A stretch of DNA of 64,000 bases from an uncultured Blautia sp. (GTDB taxonomy: Bacteria > Bacillota > Clostridia > Lachnospirales > Lachnospiraceae), in NCBI GenBank assembly GCA_946557785.1, contig CAMNTH010000002.1:207611-271610 (forward strand). Direction: 5' to 3'. This document shows, one piece after another, positions 43,377 to 52,342 of this stretch. How positions within the stretch are numbered: position 1 is the stretch's first letter; each line of letters opens with the position of its first letter. The translations under genes were made by a program, and so were the position numbers. The notes under the pieces were generated by a model. That model was not told where the DNA came from and did no database searches. It was given only the letters and a program-made list of their open reading frames with translations.

Positions 43377-44622
43377 TGCTTTCACTTCTTTCTGATATTA
43401 TCTGAAATACTTCCTGAAAAGACAGGTTATTTTCTCCGGCAAGAACGGCAGCACTGTTATACTCCGGATAGAAGCGCTTTGTCCCATCCGGAAGCATGCA
43501 TTCTTTTACAGCCGCCTCCCCGAAAGGCGTCATGATTTTTTTTATGTGCCGTTTTAGAACCGTTCTTTCCATCTCTACTTTACGGATACCAATGGTCGTT
43601 GTCTCACAAAAAATAATCTCCTCCATTTTCTGCACGTCTTCCAAAGAGCAGATTACATTTAACTGATAGGCCGGTCTGTTTTTCTTCATAAAAACCGGTG
43701 TATAACTGACATCACGGGCACCTGCGTCTAAAAGTCTTTCCATCGCATAGCCCAAAGCCTCTCCTGTACAGTCATCCATGTTTGCTTCCAGACAGCAGAT
43801 TTTATCTTTTTCTGTTTCCTCTGGCGAAATAAGCATTGCCCGCAGAAGGCTTGGGCGGTCATAGGTACGTTTTCCCGCCCCAAGCCCAATCTTTTGAATG
43901 GAAAAACTTTTGGGAAGCTGTCCTCTGGTTTTAATGGCCGCCGCAATAGCCGCCCCGGTTGGAGTTACAAGCTCCCCTTCAGTCTCCGTAATTTGAAGCT
44001 TCAGCCCATGCGCCTGAACAATATTGGATACTGCCGGTACTGGCACAGGGAGAAGGCCATGCTGGCACCGTACAAATCCCCTGCCTTCCGAAAGGTTTTC
44101 AATAATTACTTCTTTTATATGAAGGTTATCAAGGCAAACTGCCGCCGCAACAATATCCACTATGGAATCCACTGCGCCTACCTCATGAAAATGAACCTGA
44201 TCTGCCAAAACGCCGTGCGCCTTCGCCTCTGCCTGTGCCAAAATCCGGAATATTTTCAAGGCAAGATTTCTGGCGCCTTCTGTCATGGCGGCTTCCAGGA
44301 TGATCTTTTGAATTTCCGGCATTCCTCTGTGTTCATGTACATGGGTATGGCTTTCCCCATGGGTATGGACATGCGGTGTCCCATGAAGGTATTCCATATC
44401 GTGGTCATGGTTCTCATGGTCAGCATCCAACTTTACGGAAAAGTCACAGGCGTCCAGTCCGGATTTAGCTACTCTCTTTATTTCTGTCTCAAATCCGCCT
44501 ACAGGAAGACTTTTAAGAACTCGCTTAAGTTCCTCCTGATCCGCCCCAAGATCCAGAAGGGCGGCAACCGTCATATCTCCGCTGATTCCGGACGCACACT
44601 CCAAATATAACATATTTTCCAT
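43369..44622 (-). CDS. larC: Nickel pincer cofactor biosynthesis protein LarC
   Basis: LarC inserts nickel into the pyridinium bis-thiocarboxylate mononucleotide cofactor of lactate racemase and related enzymes. This 417-residue protein begins MENMLYLECASGISGDMTVA, has a His-rich segment (about residues 70-105 with HDHDMEYLHG and HVHTHGESHTHVHEH), then VHFHEVGAVDSIVDIVAAAV and ANMDDCTGEALGYAM. Here it is a single reading frame rather than a larC1/larC2 frameshift pair. Its ATG shares one base with the larB stop codon. LarA and LarE are not in the window. Confidence 0.92.
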   Translation of the reverse strand: MENMLYLECASGISGDMTVAALLDLGADQEELKRVLKSLPVGGFETEIKRVAKSGLDACDFSVKLDADHENHDHDMEYLHGTPHVHTHGESHTHVHEHRGMPEIQKIILEAAMTEGARNLALKIFRILAQAEAKAHGVLADQVHFHEVGAVDSIVDIVAAAVCLDNLHIKEVIIENLSEGRGFVRCQHGLLPVPVPAVSNIVQAHGLKLQITETEGELVTPTGAAIAAAIKTRGQLPKSFSIQKIGLGAGKRTYDRPSLLRAMLISPEETEKDKICCLEANMDDCTGEALGYAMERLLDAGARDVSYTPVFMKKNRPAYQLNVICSLEDVQKMEEIIFCETTTIGIRKVEMERTVLKRHIKKIMTPFGEAAVKECMLPDGTKRFYPEYNSAAVLAGENNLSFQEVFQIISERSESNE

Positions 44623-45386
44623 CAATTTTCTTCTCCTTCCGTTTTCCTGCATCCCATCCTGTTGATCTGGGTTGCAATATATCCTGCTCCATAGCCATTA
44701 TCAATGTTGACCACCGCAACTCCATTGGCACATGAATTAATCATGGTCAAAAGCGCAGACAATCCGTTCATACTTGCGCCATACCCCACGGAAGTGGGCA
44801 CTGCGATCACCGGTTTGTCCACAAGACCGCCCAGTACACTGGCTAAAGCTCCCTCCATACCGGCAACAGCAATGACACAGTTTGCATCCTGAATCACATC
44901 CAGCCTGGAGAAGAGCCTGTGAATGCCGCTTACACCCACATCATAAATACGCTCCACATTTGACCCAAAATACTCTGCCACCTGCGCCGCTTCCTCAGCA
45001 ACCGGAATATCTGCCGTACCTGCAGTACATACAGCAATTTTTCCAATTCTTTTTTTATCATTTTTTTCAACCTTAATAATATGTGATATTTCATCATAGA
45101 TCACATTCGGCGCCGTATCTTTTACAAGTTCGTACTGATGAAAAGTCGCCCTGGTTCCCAGCACTTCTTTGTTTTCCTCATATAATCTATGGAATATCTT
45201 TACAAAATGCGCATCAGCCTTTCCGCTGCAGTAGATCACCTCCGGAAAGCCTGATCGGATTTCCCTGTGGGTATCCAGCTTCGCATATTCCATTTCCTCA
45301 AAAGGCTGCTTCCGAAAAAAATGTTCCGCCTCCTCCAGGGAAATTTTTCCTTCCTTAAATTGTTCCAGAATTTTCCTTGCTTCCAT
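44622..45386 (-). CDS. larB: Nickel pincer cofactor biosynthesis protein LarB
   Basis: LarB carboxylates and hydrolyses nicotinic acid adenine dinucleotide, the first step of the nickel pincer cofactor. The 254-residue protein has the AIR-carboxylase-like domain: ICTAGTADIPVAEEAAQ-type sequence (VCTAGTADIPVAEEAAQVAE), YDVGVSGIHRLFSRL, VAGMEGALASVLGGLVD and PVIAVPTSVGYGASMNG. It is the first gene of larB-larC-patatin. The enzyme that uses the cofactor may be encoded elsewhere. Confidence 0.92.
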   Translation of the reverse strand: MEARKILEQFKEGKISLEEAEHFFRKQPFEEMEYAKLDTHREIRSGFPEVIYCSGKADAHFVKIFHRLYEENKEVLGTRATFHQYELVKDTAPNVIYDEISHIIKVEKNDKKRIGKIAVCTAGTADIPVAEEAAQVAEYFGSNVERIYDVGVSGIHRLFSRLDVIQDANCVIAVAGMEGALASVLGGLVDKPVIAVPTSVGYGASMNGLSALLTMINSCANGVAVVNIDNGYGAGYIATQINRMGCRKTEGEEN

Positions 45387-45424
45387 ATAATATTTCCCAC
45401 CTTTTCTCTAATAATCCCTATTTT

Positions 45425-46324
45425 TCAGAAAAAGAAATTAAATATTCCAAGTATAAGTCCGATAAGCGCTCCGAGATTAACGATCATGCCAAGCTCATGC
45501 TTCATAACGGACATTACCATCTCTTCCAGCTCTTTTACGTCCATTTCCCTAATCTTATTTTCTACAATATCTGCAACATGAAACTCACTGACCACTGAAC
45601 CAGCAAAATTACGGATGCATTGTCTGTAAATCACCCGGATTTTTTCACGAAGCCCTGCCTCATTAAGGGGCAGCCAGCCGCTGATTTCTGAAAGACTTTT
45701 CTCTTCCATCCCAGAAATTTCATCCTCCACATGGCTCTCTATAAATTTCGGTCCCTTTTCCAAAATATAGTTTTCCGCATAGCTTCCTATTTCAGATGCC
45801 AGAGATTCAACCAACTTATCGCTTAAAAACATGGCAAACATGGTTCCTTCCAGCTTCTGCATAACCGCCCTTTTCCCTTCTTCTGCAATAAGGACACCAG
45901 GCTCCATTTCCCGAATGCAGTTCATGATCTTGCCGCTGATGCCGTCTTTCAAAAGCATTCTGCTTTCTGCATAGGAATTCTTTCCCAAAAATGAAGTAAC
46001 CGTTTCTTCTATAGTTCTCTCACTCTCCATGGCGCTTTTCATCTGGGCAGCACAAATATCGGTAATAGAGTCTTCCACTGCCTGGGAAAGCAGCATTTGT
46101 GACAGGTCATCCTCTGTAAGTAAGGAGCTTCCAACAGCTTTTCCCACCGCTGATGCCAGATCATTCTTCCGCTTAGGAATAATTCCCGGTGTAAAAGGAA
46201 GAGTAAATTTTCCGATTTTAATCTCCCGGTACGGACGAAACAGCATTTTCACAGCAATATAATTGGTAAAATAGCCTATCACGGCTCCAATCAGCGGTCC
46301 GCTTATATAGTGCAGTATTTCCAT
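45425..46324 (-). CDS. DUF445 family membrane protein
   Basis: This 299-residue protein is a member of the DUF445/YheB group. The N-terminus is a membrane segment MEILHYISGPLIGAVIGYFT followed by the family signature TNYIAVKMLFRPYREIKIG and FTPGIIPKRKNDLASAVG. A long helical region and a C-terminal membrane hairpin ending LIGLILGIFNFFF follow. CGGAGG precedes the ATG at 46324, which gives the conserved N-terminus. The function of the family is not established. It lies upstream of larB in the same direction. Confidence 0.85.
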   Translation of the reverse strand: MEILHYISGPLIGAVIGYFTNYIAVKMLFRPYREIKIGKFTLPFTPGIIPKRKNDLASAVGKAVGSSLLTEDDLSQMLLSQAVEDSITDICAAQMKSAMESERTIEETVTSFLGKNSYAESRMLLKDGISGKIMNCIREMEPGVLIAEEGKRAVMQKLEGTMFAMFLSDKLVESLASEIGSYAENYILEKGPKFIESHVEDEISGMEEKSLSEISGWLPLNEAGLREKIRVIYRQCIRNFAGSVVSEFHVADIVENKIREMDVKELEEMVMSVMKHELGMIVNLGALIGLILGIFNFFF

Positions 46325-46473
46325 AAGTTTTCCTCCGTTTTCTCTATTGGTATAAAACTCTCCTGGGGGAATTTCCCGCAGACATTCCATATTCCCGCCC
46401 AGTGTTCCCATTATAACACAGTCATCCCATTGAAACCAGTCCGATTTTACCAGGTCAAAGCAGAAAAGAAACC

Positions 46474-46517
46474 CAAAAGAAAGCTGGTACCGGAGAAAAA
46501 CTCCTGCACCAGCTTTA
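46474..46517 (-). terminator. Terminator after the glycerate kinase pseudogene
   Basis: On the minus strand AAGCTGGTGCAGGAG and CTCCGGTACCAGCTT form a stem (one mismatch) with a T-rich loop, followed by TCTTTT. Confidence 0.75.
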
Positions 46518-46536
46518 TATGCAGCCCAAGCTGCCC

Positions 46537-47265
46537 CTAATCTGCAAAAAATACCCTGATAAGCCTGAATACCTGTTCAGCCGTATCGGCCATATTTTTC
46601 CTTGCATTTTCTTTATCCATTGCCTCCTCCAGGGAAACCGCACTTCTTACGATCGGAAAAAATGCGTCTATCCCGGCTTCGTTACAAAGGGCTGCATCAG
46701 CGGCTGCACCGGGATAATTTCTGTCTGCATGCTGAAAAACCTTTTCCGTCAGGTTTGCATAATTGTAGAGCCACTGATCCATTTGAGGGATCATGGTTTC
46801 ATCAGCTCCTTTTTGCGGCCCATACACTGCACTGCATCCCTTGGCACCGCACAGAGGGGTCACTACATCGCAGGCAATGGAAAAGGAACATTCCTTAAGC
46901 TCAGGAAGCGCATGCCCCTCCGTCATTTGTCCCGCTTCCGCCGATTCCAATTAAAAAAGTTCTGCAGCCTTGTCCGATAGCATCACAGATCATCTGAGCT
47001 GCGCCAAATGTTGAGGTTTTCAGAGGATTTCTTTCCTCCGGCTTCAAAAGTGTAATTCCGGCCGCACTGGCCATCTCCATCACGGCAGTTTTCTGCTCAT
47101 CTATAATTCCATACTCCGCTGTTACTGTTCTTCCCAGCGGATCCTGTACCTTCACCTGGCGTCTTTTGGCATTCAAACCGTTTATCAGGGCATTCCCGGC
47201 TTCCATTGACGTCAAGCTTTGCAGCTTCCATTTTTGAATTGAATTATAAATTGATATTTTGCCAT
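46537..47265 (-). pseudogene. garK: Glycerate 2-kinase, broken by frameshifts and internal deletion
   Basis: The remains of a GarK-type glycerate kinase are spread over three frames. From the ATG at 47265 the N-terminus is lost after about 17 codons. Another frame holds LTSMEAGNALINGLNAKRR, LGRTVTAEYGIIDEQKTAV and FLIGIGGSGTNDGGA. A further shift near 46930 leads to ELKECSFSIACDVVTPLCGA and YGPQKGADETM. Then, after a missing stretch of about 100 codons, the true C-terminus NEAGIDAFFPIVRSAVSL and ENARKNMADTAEQVFRLI follow. The intact enzyme has about 380 residues. Confidence 0.85.
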
Positions 47266-47320
47266 TTTTAAATTCCCTCTCCTTTTTCTTTTACAATTGC
47301 AAAAAGCCGGATGCTGTGCC

Positions 47321-48439
47321 TTATGCTTCAAATGGGAAATGGAACTGCTCCAATCCTAATTCGTCTCTAAGCTGCATAAATTCCTTTTGTACTGCCTCTG
47401 TCATAGGCACTCCCTTATCTTTACGGTACAGCCATACATCATGTTCTTTTTCACCCGCTGTATAGATACGCTCCTGTCCCGGCGCTTTTTGCGAATTACG
47501 CAGTCTGCGTAAAATATCTCCCGCTGTCTTTTTGAATGCCTCAGCTCCCATAAACGCATCTGTGTCAATTGCCATAAAGAAATGACCAAGATGATAAGGA
47601 CGGATATTTCCGTTTTCGTCTTTTCCGTCCAGTTCCTTCAGGAAAAGACCGGACTGCAGTGCTGCACAGAGAAGCTCCACAACCGTTGCATACCCATATC
47701 CCTTATATCCGGCAAACTCTTCCCCAATACCGCCGAGAGGCGCCAGGGCGGCCTTTTGGCTGCGGATGGCTTTTAGTATATCTTTACTGTCTGTCATCTG
47801 CTCTCCGTCTCTTCCGATTACCATTCCAGCTGGTGTGTCATGGCCGATCCGGGCATAATATTCTATTTTTCCATTCTGAATAATTGATGTTGCACAGTCA
47901 AGAACAAAAGGAAAATCTTCATCTGTAGGCATGGAAAACGTCAGGGGATTGGTTCCCAACATATTTTCTACACCAAAGGTAGGGGCAATAGAAGGCCTTG
48001 CATTGGTACCGGTAATTCCGATCATATTTTCTTTTACCGCAAGTCCGGTCCAGTAACCTGCAATTCCGTAATGGGAAGAATTTCTCACCGCCGCCATTCC
48101 CATTCCATACATATGTGCCTTTTCAATACACATGTCCATTGCCTTTTTGCTTGCCACCATTCCCATTCCATCATTAGCATCAAGTACTGCTGTGGTGGGT
48201 GTTTCTTTTAAGATATCAATTTTGGTAACCGGTTTTAAAATCCCCTGACGGATACGATCCACATAAATCGGCTTAAAACGGTTGCAGCCGTGGCTTTCAA
48301 TCCCCCGTCTGTCGCTTTCCAGCAAAACATCCGCACAGAGCCTTGCATCTTCTTCAGGAAGGCCAAGTTTTACAAAAGCTTCCGTCATAAAATCATCCAC
48401 CAGTTTCCATGGTACATAAGGTCTTGTTTCTTTTTGCAT
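47321..48439 (-). CDS. Malate/L-lactate dehydrogenase (Ldh_2) family oxidoreductase
   Basis: This 372-residue NAD(P)-dependent enzyme is of the Ldh_2/YlbC/AllD family, distinct in fold from classical LDH. It shows SDRRGIESHGCNRFKPIYVD with the catalytic His, NDGMGMVASKKAMDMC, VRNSSHYGIAGYWTGLA, GTNPLTFSMPTDEDFPFVLD and YKGYGYATVVELLCAAL. Substrates in the family include malate, lactate, ureidoglycolate and sulfolactate, so specificity is open. The glycerate kinase pseudogene downstream suggests an original hydroxyacid/glycerate pathway. Confidence 0.88.
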   Translation of the reverse strand: MQKETRPYVPWKLVDDFMTEAFVKLGLPEEDARLCADVLLESDRRGIESHGCNRFKPIYVDRIRQGILKPVTKIDILKETPTTAVLDANDGMGMVASKKAMDMCIEKAHMYGMGMAAVRNSSHYGIAGYWTGLAVKENMIGITGTNARPSIAPTFGVENMLGTNPLTFSMPTDEDFPFVLDCATSIIQNGKIEYYARIGHDTPAGMVIGRDGEQMTDSKDILKAIRSQKAALAPLGGIGEEFAGYKGYGYATVVELLCAALQSGLFLKELDGKDENGNIRPYHLGHFFMAIDTDAFMGAEAFKKTAGDILRRLRNSQKAPGQERIYTAGEKEHDVWLYRKDKGVPMTEAVQKEFMQLRDELGLEQFHFPFEA

Positions 48440-48515
48440 GTAAAAATCCTCCTAAACAATAATTAGCTTTTTCAATCAGAGCTTTTGCTAAATAGAATCT
48501 CCTTTTTCTATATAA

Positions 48516-48560
48516 CAAAAAGGCAATGCAAATGAAACACTTAGTTTCACTGCATTGCCT
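48516..48560 (-). terminator. Terminator of the 541-residue secreted-protein gene
   Basis: On the minus strand AGGCAATGCA and TGCATTGCCT plus GTTTCA/TGAAAC style inner pairing form an almost perfect 18-pair stem, followed by five T. Confidence 0.88.
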
Positions 48561-48639
48561 CTACTCTCTTGCAATTAATAATTAAGCTTATCTTATATAT
48601 ATCATTAATTTATTGCCGTGTCAAGCGCTTCTTTTTTAT

Positions 48640-50265
48640 TTATGCAGCATCCGCAGGTACTTCTGTCAGGTCACCTTCCGATTCAATGACCTCAGGCGCC
48701 TGCATGGACTGTACTACTGCATCTACCAGTTCTGCTGGAACACCTGCATTCTTGATATTCTCAACAATAGCATCATAGCTTGCTTCTTCTGCATAAGCGT
48801 TTGCATCTTCTTCATTGGCAACGTCATATGCTGCACCAAGTACGTCTTCGCCAGGGACTTCAACTGCTTCATCTGTCTGGACTACGGACAGGCTTAATGA
48901 ACCAAGCTGAGCACCAGAGCTTAAAAGTGCCAGATTCATATTCACCGAATTATCTTCCTTATGAGAATCAATACTTAAAACAAGGCTGAACAAGCTTAAT
49001 GGATTATAGTTTTCCTGTGTATCTCCCTGTGGGAAGGTAATAGTGCAGGTTGCCACCGGATAACCTTCTTCAGATGCAGCAATGTCAGACTCTGTCGCAA
49101 GATCCATCAGGGTAATTCCGTCAACTGCTACGCTGTAGCTGCCCTTTTCCACGCCGTCAGCCTTCTGGCTGGTACCTGTAACCGTAAATCCGCTTCCATC
49201 AGCCTGCATATCAAGAAGAAGTGCGGAAGTGTCATCTGATTCCGGTGTTTTGATCGTAAAGGTAACCTCTTCATTAATTCCTGTACATGCTGCAACTTCA
49301 GTACCCACAATCTCGCCGTCCCCATTTACCCAGATTCTGAATGCAATATACTCTATCTCAGCGGATTCCTCTTCAGCTGTATCCCCATTATCTGCATCCA
49401 GATCTGCAAGGGCTTCTTCTGTAAAGCTCTTAAACTGCGCATTAAGATCACCTGCGTCTGGGATTGCTTCTGACCATTTTGTAAGAAGTGCTTCAACCTG
49501 TTCATCGTTCTGGGCTGTTGTAAGGATATCCTTTGTCGTTGCAATTGCATCTTCTTCATAAATCTGGCCTTCCAACATCGTGCAGTCTTCACTGATACCT
49601 TCTACAGATACTGCTTCTTCTACAGAAGAACCATCCTGCACATGATCCAAAACAATATTTCCATAACGTTCTAAAAGATCCGATAAGTCCTCTCCCCCGG
49701 GGAAAAGCACAGTAGGATTGGAAGCCAGCCCAGTCATAGCGTTGAGAGAGTTGGAAGAAACCACCTCTCCATTAACGGTTGCATCAAGAGTATCAAGAGA
49801 TGCTTTCATCCAGCTTTCGGAAACCTCAGGAAACTGGAAATATTCCACATTTTCCATGAAATCCATCAGGATATTCATTGAACAAATTTTTGAATCATTC
49901 AGCCAAAGATCACCTTGAAACGTTTCCTTTCCATCTGCAATGGCTCCAATCATATTTAGGCCTATGCTCTTCATCCAGGACGCATCCATCCCCGCCATCA
50001 TTCCAACCATAGACTGACCAGTTTCGTCAAGAGTTAATGTCATATTAACTTTTGAGTTTTTTCCCATCTGTACCTCTGCCTCTGCAAGTTCTGCATTCCA
50101 CTCTTCTGCAAAGTTTTCACAGGATGCTGCAAGTTCTGCTTTCATCTTCTCGCTGAAAGAAGTTCCTTCAGCCATAGCAGGGACTGCCCCAGCGGTCAGC
50201 ATAGCAGAAGCCGTTGCAAATGCCGCAGCTTTCTTCAACAGCTTTTTATTTTTCTTTAAATACAT
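48640..50265 (-). CDS. Secreted protein of unknown function
   Basis: This 541-residue protein has a clear Sec signal peptide: basic start MYLKKNKKLLKKAAAFATAS, hydrophobic core and cleavage after AMA in VPAMAEGTSF. The mature protein is strongly acidic and rich in Met, Ser and Asp, with no transmembrane segment, LPXTG motif or lipobox. The two halves contain beta-rich stretches such as KVNMTLTLDETGQSM and FRIWVNGDGEIVGTEVAACT, which resembles lipoprotein LolA-like or DUF-type solute proteins, but I do not recognise a family. It is transcribed alone between two good terminators. GGAGG precedes the ATG. Confidence 0.8.
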   Translation of the reverse strand: MYLKKNKKLLKKAAAFATASAMLTAGAVPAMAEGTSFSEKMKAELAASCENFAEEWNAELAEAEVQMGKNSKVNMTLTLDETGQSMVGMMAGMDASWMKSIGLNMIGAIADGKETFQGDLWLNDSKICSMNILMDFMENVEYFQFPEVSESWMKASLDTLDATVNGEVVSSNSLNAMTGLASNPTVLFPGGEDLSDLLERYGNIVLDHVQDGSSVEEAVSVEGISEDCTMLEGQIYEEDAIATTKDILTTAQNDEQVEALLTKWSEAIPDAGDLNAQFKSFTEEALADLDADNGDTAEEESAEIEYIAFRIWVNGDGEIVGTEVAACTGINEEVTFTIKTPESDDTSALLLDMQADGSGFTVTGTSQKADGVEKGSYSVAVDGITLMDLATESDIAASEEGYPVATCTITFPQGDTQENYNPLSLFSLVLSIDSHKEDNSVNMNLALLSSGAQLGSLSLSVVQTDEAVEVPGEDVLGAAYDVANEEDANAYAEEASYDAIVENIKNAGVPAELVDAVVQSMQAPEVIESEGDLTEVPADAA

Positions 50266-50383
50266 TGAAACTCCTCCTTTTTTATGTATTTACACAATTT
50301 CATTGTATCATAACAACGCTCTTACGAAAAGCAGAAAATTCATGGAAAACCACGAAAATTGCGAAAATGCCTACCCTCCCCAG

Positions 50384-50425
50384 AAAAAAACATCCCGCAG
50401 CACCTTCATTGTACTATGGGATGTT
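50384..50425 (-). terminator. Terminator of the flavodiiron protein gene
   Basis: On the minus strand AACATCCC and GGGATGTT form a perfect eight-pair stem with a loop of about 19 bases, followed by six more T. Confidence 0.78.
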
Positions 50426-50437
50426 TCTTTTTACAAT

Positions 50438-52225
50438 TTATCCGATGGGTTCAAAGTCTGCAGCGCCATGTTTACATAACGGGCAGATGTAGTCCTCCGG
50501 CAGTTCCTCTCCTTCATAAATGTATCCGCAAACCTTGCAGACAAAGCCTTTCTTTCCTTCTGTCTGGGGCTTCGGTTTTACATTATTCTGGTAGTAGGTA
50601 TAGGTCATTGTTTCTACATTGTTGATAACCCTTGCTTCTTCAATGGTACAGACAAACAATCCGTGGGTATCAAAGTCCAGACACTGCTCTACCTTAAGTG
50701 ACATAAAGGAATTGATATATCTTGGAAGGAATGCCAGACCATTGTCTGAGCGAAGAGGAGCCAGACCCTCAAATTTATCCGCAGTTCTTCCAGTCTGAAA
50801 ACCGAATCTTTCAAATACACTAAACGGCGCATCTGTAGACAGGCAGTTTACATTCATAATTCCTGTCTGCTTAATCACATGGTAGGAATAATTTGCCTTG
50901 TTAATAGCAACTGCAACACGGTTAGGAGTATTGGTAAGCTGTGTTACCGTATTCACAATAAGACCATTGTCCTTCTTTCCATCATGGGAAGTTACCACAT
51001 AAAGTCCGTATCCGATATTAAACAAAGCAGTCAGGTCGTTCTTATCAGCATCGTCGCTCTGTGCCACATAATCCCGGCAAAGTTCCTCAGCCAATGCTTC
51101 AAGCTGCGCAGTGCTCTCTTCGTTCAATGCAGATTTAATATGAACGGTTGTATCAGTAAATGTAAGCTTCTTGCAGCCGTCAAACATCTGCTTCATGATC
51201 TTAGCCGCCAGAGGAGCCCATGTACCATTTTCTATAAAGGCAATGGTTCTGTTCTGGTAGTTTCTCTCTGTCAGATGATGAATGAATTCCTTCATAAACG
51301 GGAAAATATCCGCATTGTATGTGGTGGTAGCCAGAACCAGCTTGCCGTAACGGAAAGCATCCTCCACAGCTTCTGCCATATCGCAGCGGGCAAGGTCAAA
51401 TACTGCCACCTTAGGACAGCCCTTTGCACGCAGTTTATCCGCAAGAAGCTCTGCTGCCTGTTTCGTATGTCCGTATACAGAGGTATATGCAACTACAACA
51501 CCTTCGCTCTCTACCGAGTAGGATGACCAAATATTATAAAGATTCAGATAATATCCCAGATTTTCTTTCAATATAGGTCCATGAAGAGGGCAAATAGTCT
51601 GAATGTCAAGGCCAGCCGCTTTCTTCAGAAGGTTCTGTACCTGTGCGCCGTATTTGCCAACAATCCCAATATAGTAACGGCGTGCCTCGCATGCCCAATC
51701 CTCTTCCACATCCAGTGCGCCGAATTTACCAAAGCCGTCAGCGGAGAACAGAACCTTATCACAGGTATCGTATGTTACAATTACTTCCGGCCAGTGAACC
51801 ATAGGTGCTGCCACAAAAGCCAGTGTATGTTTACCAAGAGTAAGTGTATCTCCTTCTTTTACAACAACCTGTCTTTCTTCAAAATCCGTGCCAAAGAACT
51901 GTTTCATCATAACAAAAGCCTTTGCAGAGGAGACAATCTTTGTATTAGTAAATGTCTGCATAAAATTAGCAATATTTGCGGAGTGGTCAGGCTCCATGTG
52001 CTGGATGATTAGGTAATCCGGCTCCCTGGACCCAAGAACTGCCTGGATATTATCCAGCCATTCATGCGTAAAGCGGGCATCTACCGTATCCATAACAGCA
52101 ACCTTCTCATCAAGGATCACATAGGAATTGTATGCCATACCATTCTCTACAACATACTGTCCTTCAAATAAATCCACATCATGATCGTTCACACCTACAT
52201 ATCTGATATCATTGGTGATTTCCAT
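50438..52225 (-). CDS. Multidomain flavodiiron protein (flavin-reductase and rubredoxin fusion)
   Basis: Flavodiiron proteins reduce O2 to water or NO to N2O and protect anaerobes. This 595-residue version has a metallo-beta-lactamase domain with the full diiron set: H76-x-E78-x-D80-H81 (in HMEPDHSAN), H144, D163 and H215. A flavodoxin domain (about 250-390, VVVAYTSVYGHTKQAAELLA), a flavin reductase-like domain (about 405-540) and a C-terminal rubredoxin (FVCKVCGYIYEGEELPEDYI, then CPLCK) follow. It therefore carries most of its own electron-transfer chain. The ATG at 52225 is nine bases after GGAG. It is a single-gene transcript. Confidence 0.95.
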   Translation of the reverse strand: MEITNDIRYVGVNDHDVDLFEGQYVVENGMAYNSYVILDEKVAVMDTVDARFTHEWLDNIQAVLGSREPDYLIIQHMEPDHSANIANFMQTFTNTKIVSSAKAFVMMKQFFGTDFEERQVVVKEGDTLTLGKHTLAFVAAPMVHWPEVIVTYDTCDKVLFSADGFGKFGALDVEEDWACEARRYYIGIVGKYGAQVQNLLKKAAGLDIQTICPLHGPILKENLGYYLNLYNIWSSYSVESEGVVVAYTSVYGHTKQAAELLADKLRAKGCPKVAVFDLARCDMAEAVEDAFRYGKLVLATTTYNADIFPFMKEFIHHLTERNYQNRTIAFIENGTWAPLAAKIMKQMFDGCKKLTFTDTTVHIKSALNEESTAQLEALAEELCRDYVAQSDDADKNDLTALFNIGYGLYVVTSHDGKKDNGLIVNTVTQLTNTPNRVAVAINKANYSYHVIKQTGIMNVNCLSTDAPFSVFERFGFQTGRTADKFEGLAPLRSDNGLAFLPRYINSFMSLKVEQCLDFDTHGLFVCTIEEARVINNVETMTYTYYQNNVKPKPQTEGKKGFVCKVCGYIYEGEELPEDYICPLCKHGAADFEPIG

Positions 52226-52342
52226 GTAAGTCATCTCCTTTTTTATATATTTATTCCTATATTTTTCAGCGTTTGTTATTATATCATACTTCCTTCCGTT
52301 TACAAAGACCTAACTTCCTAAAATTTGAGACTTTTCAAATAG

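Noticed and set aside
50438..52225. Separate rubredoxin and flavin reductase genes after the flavodiiron core
   Set aside because: The frame is uninterrupted to the rubredoxin CxxC pairs, so it is a genuine multidomain fusion.
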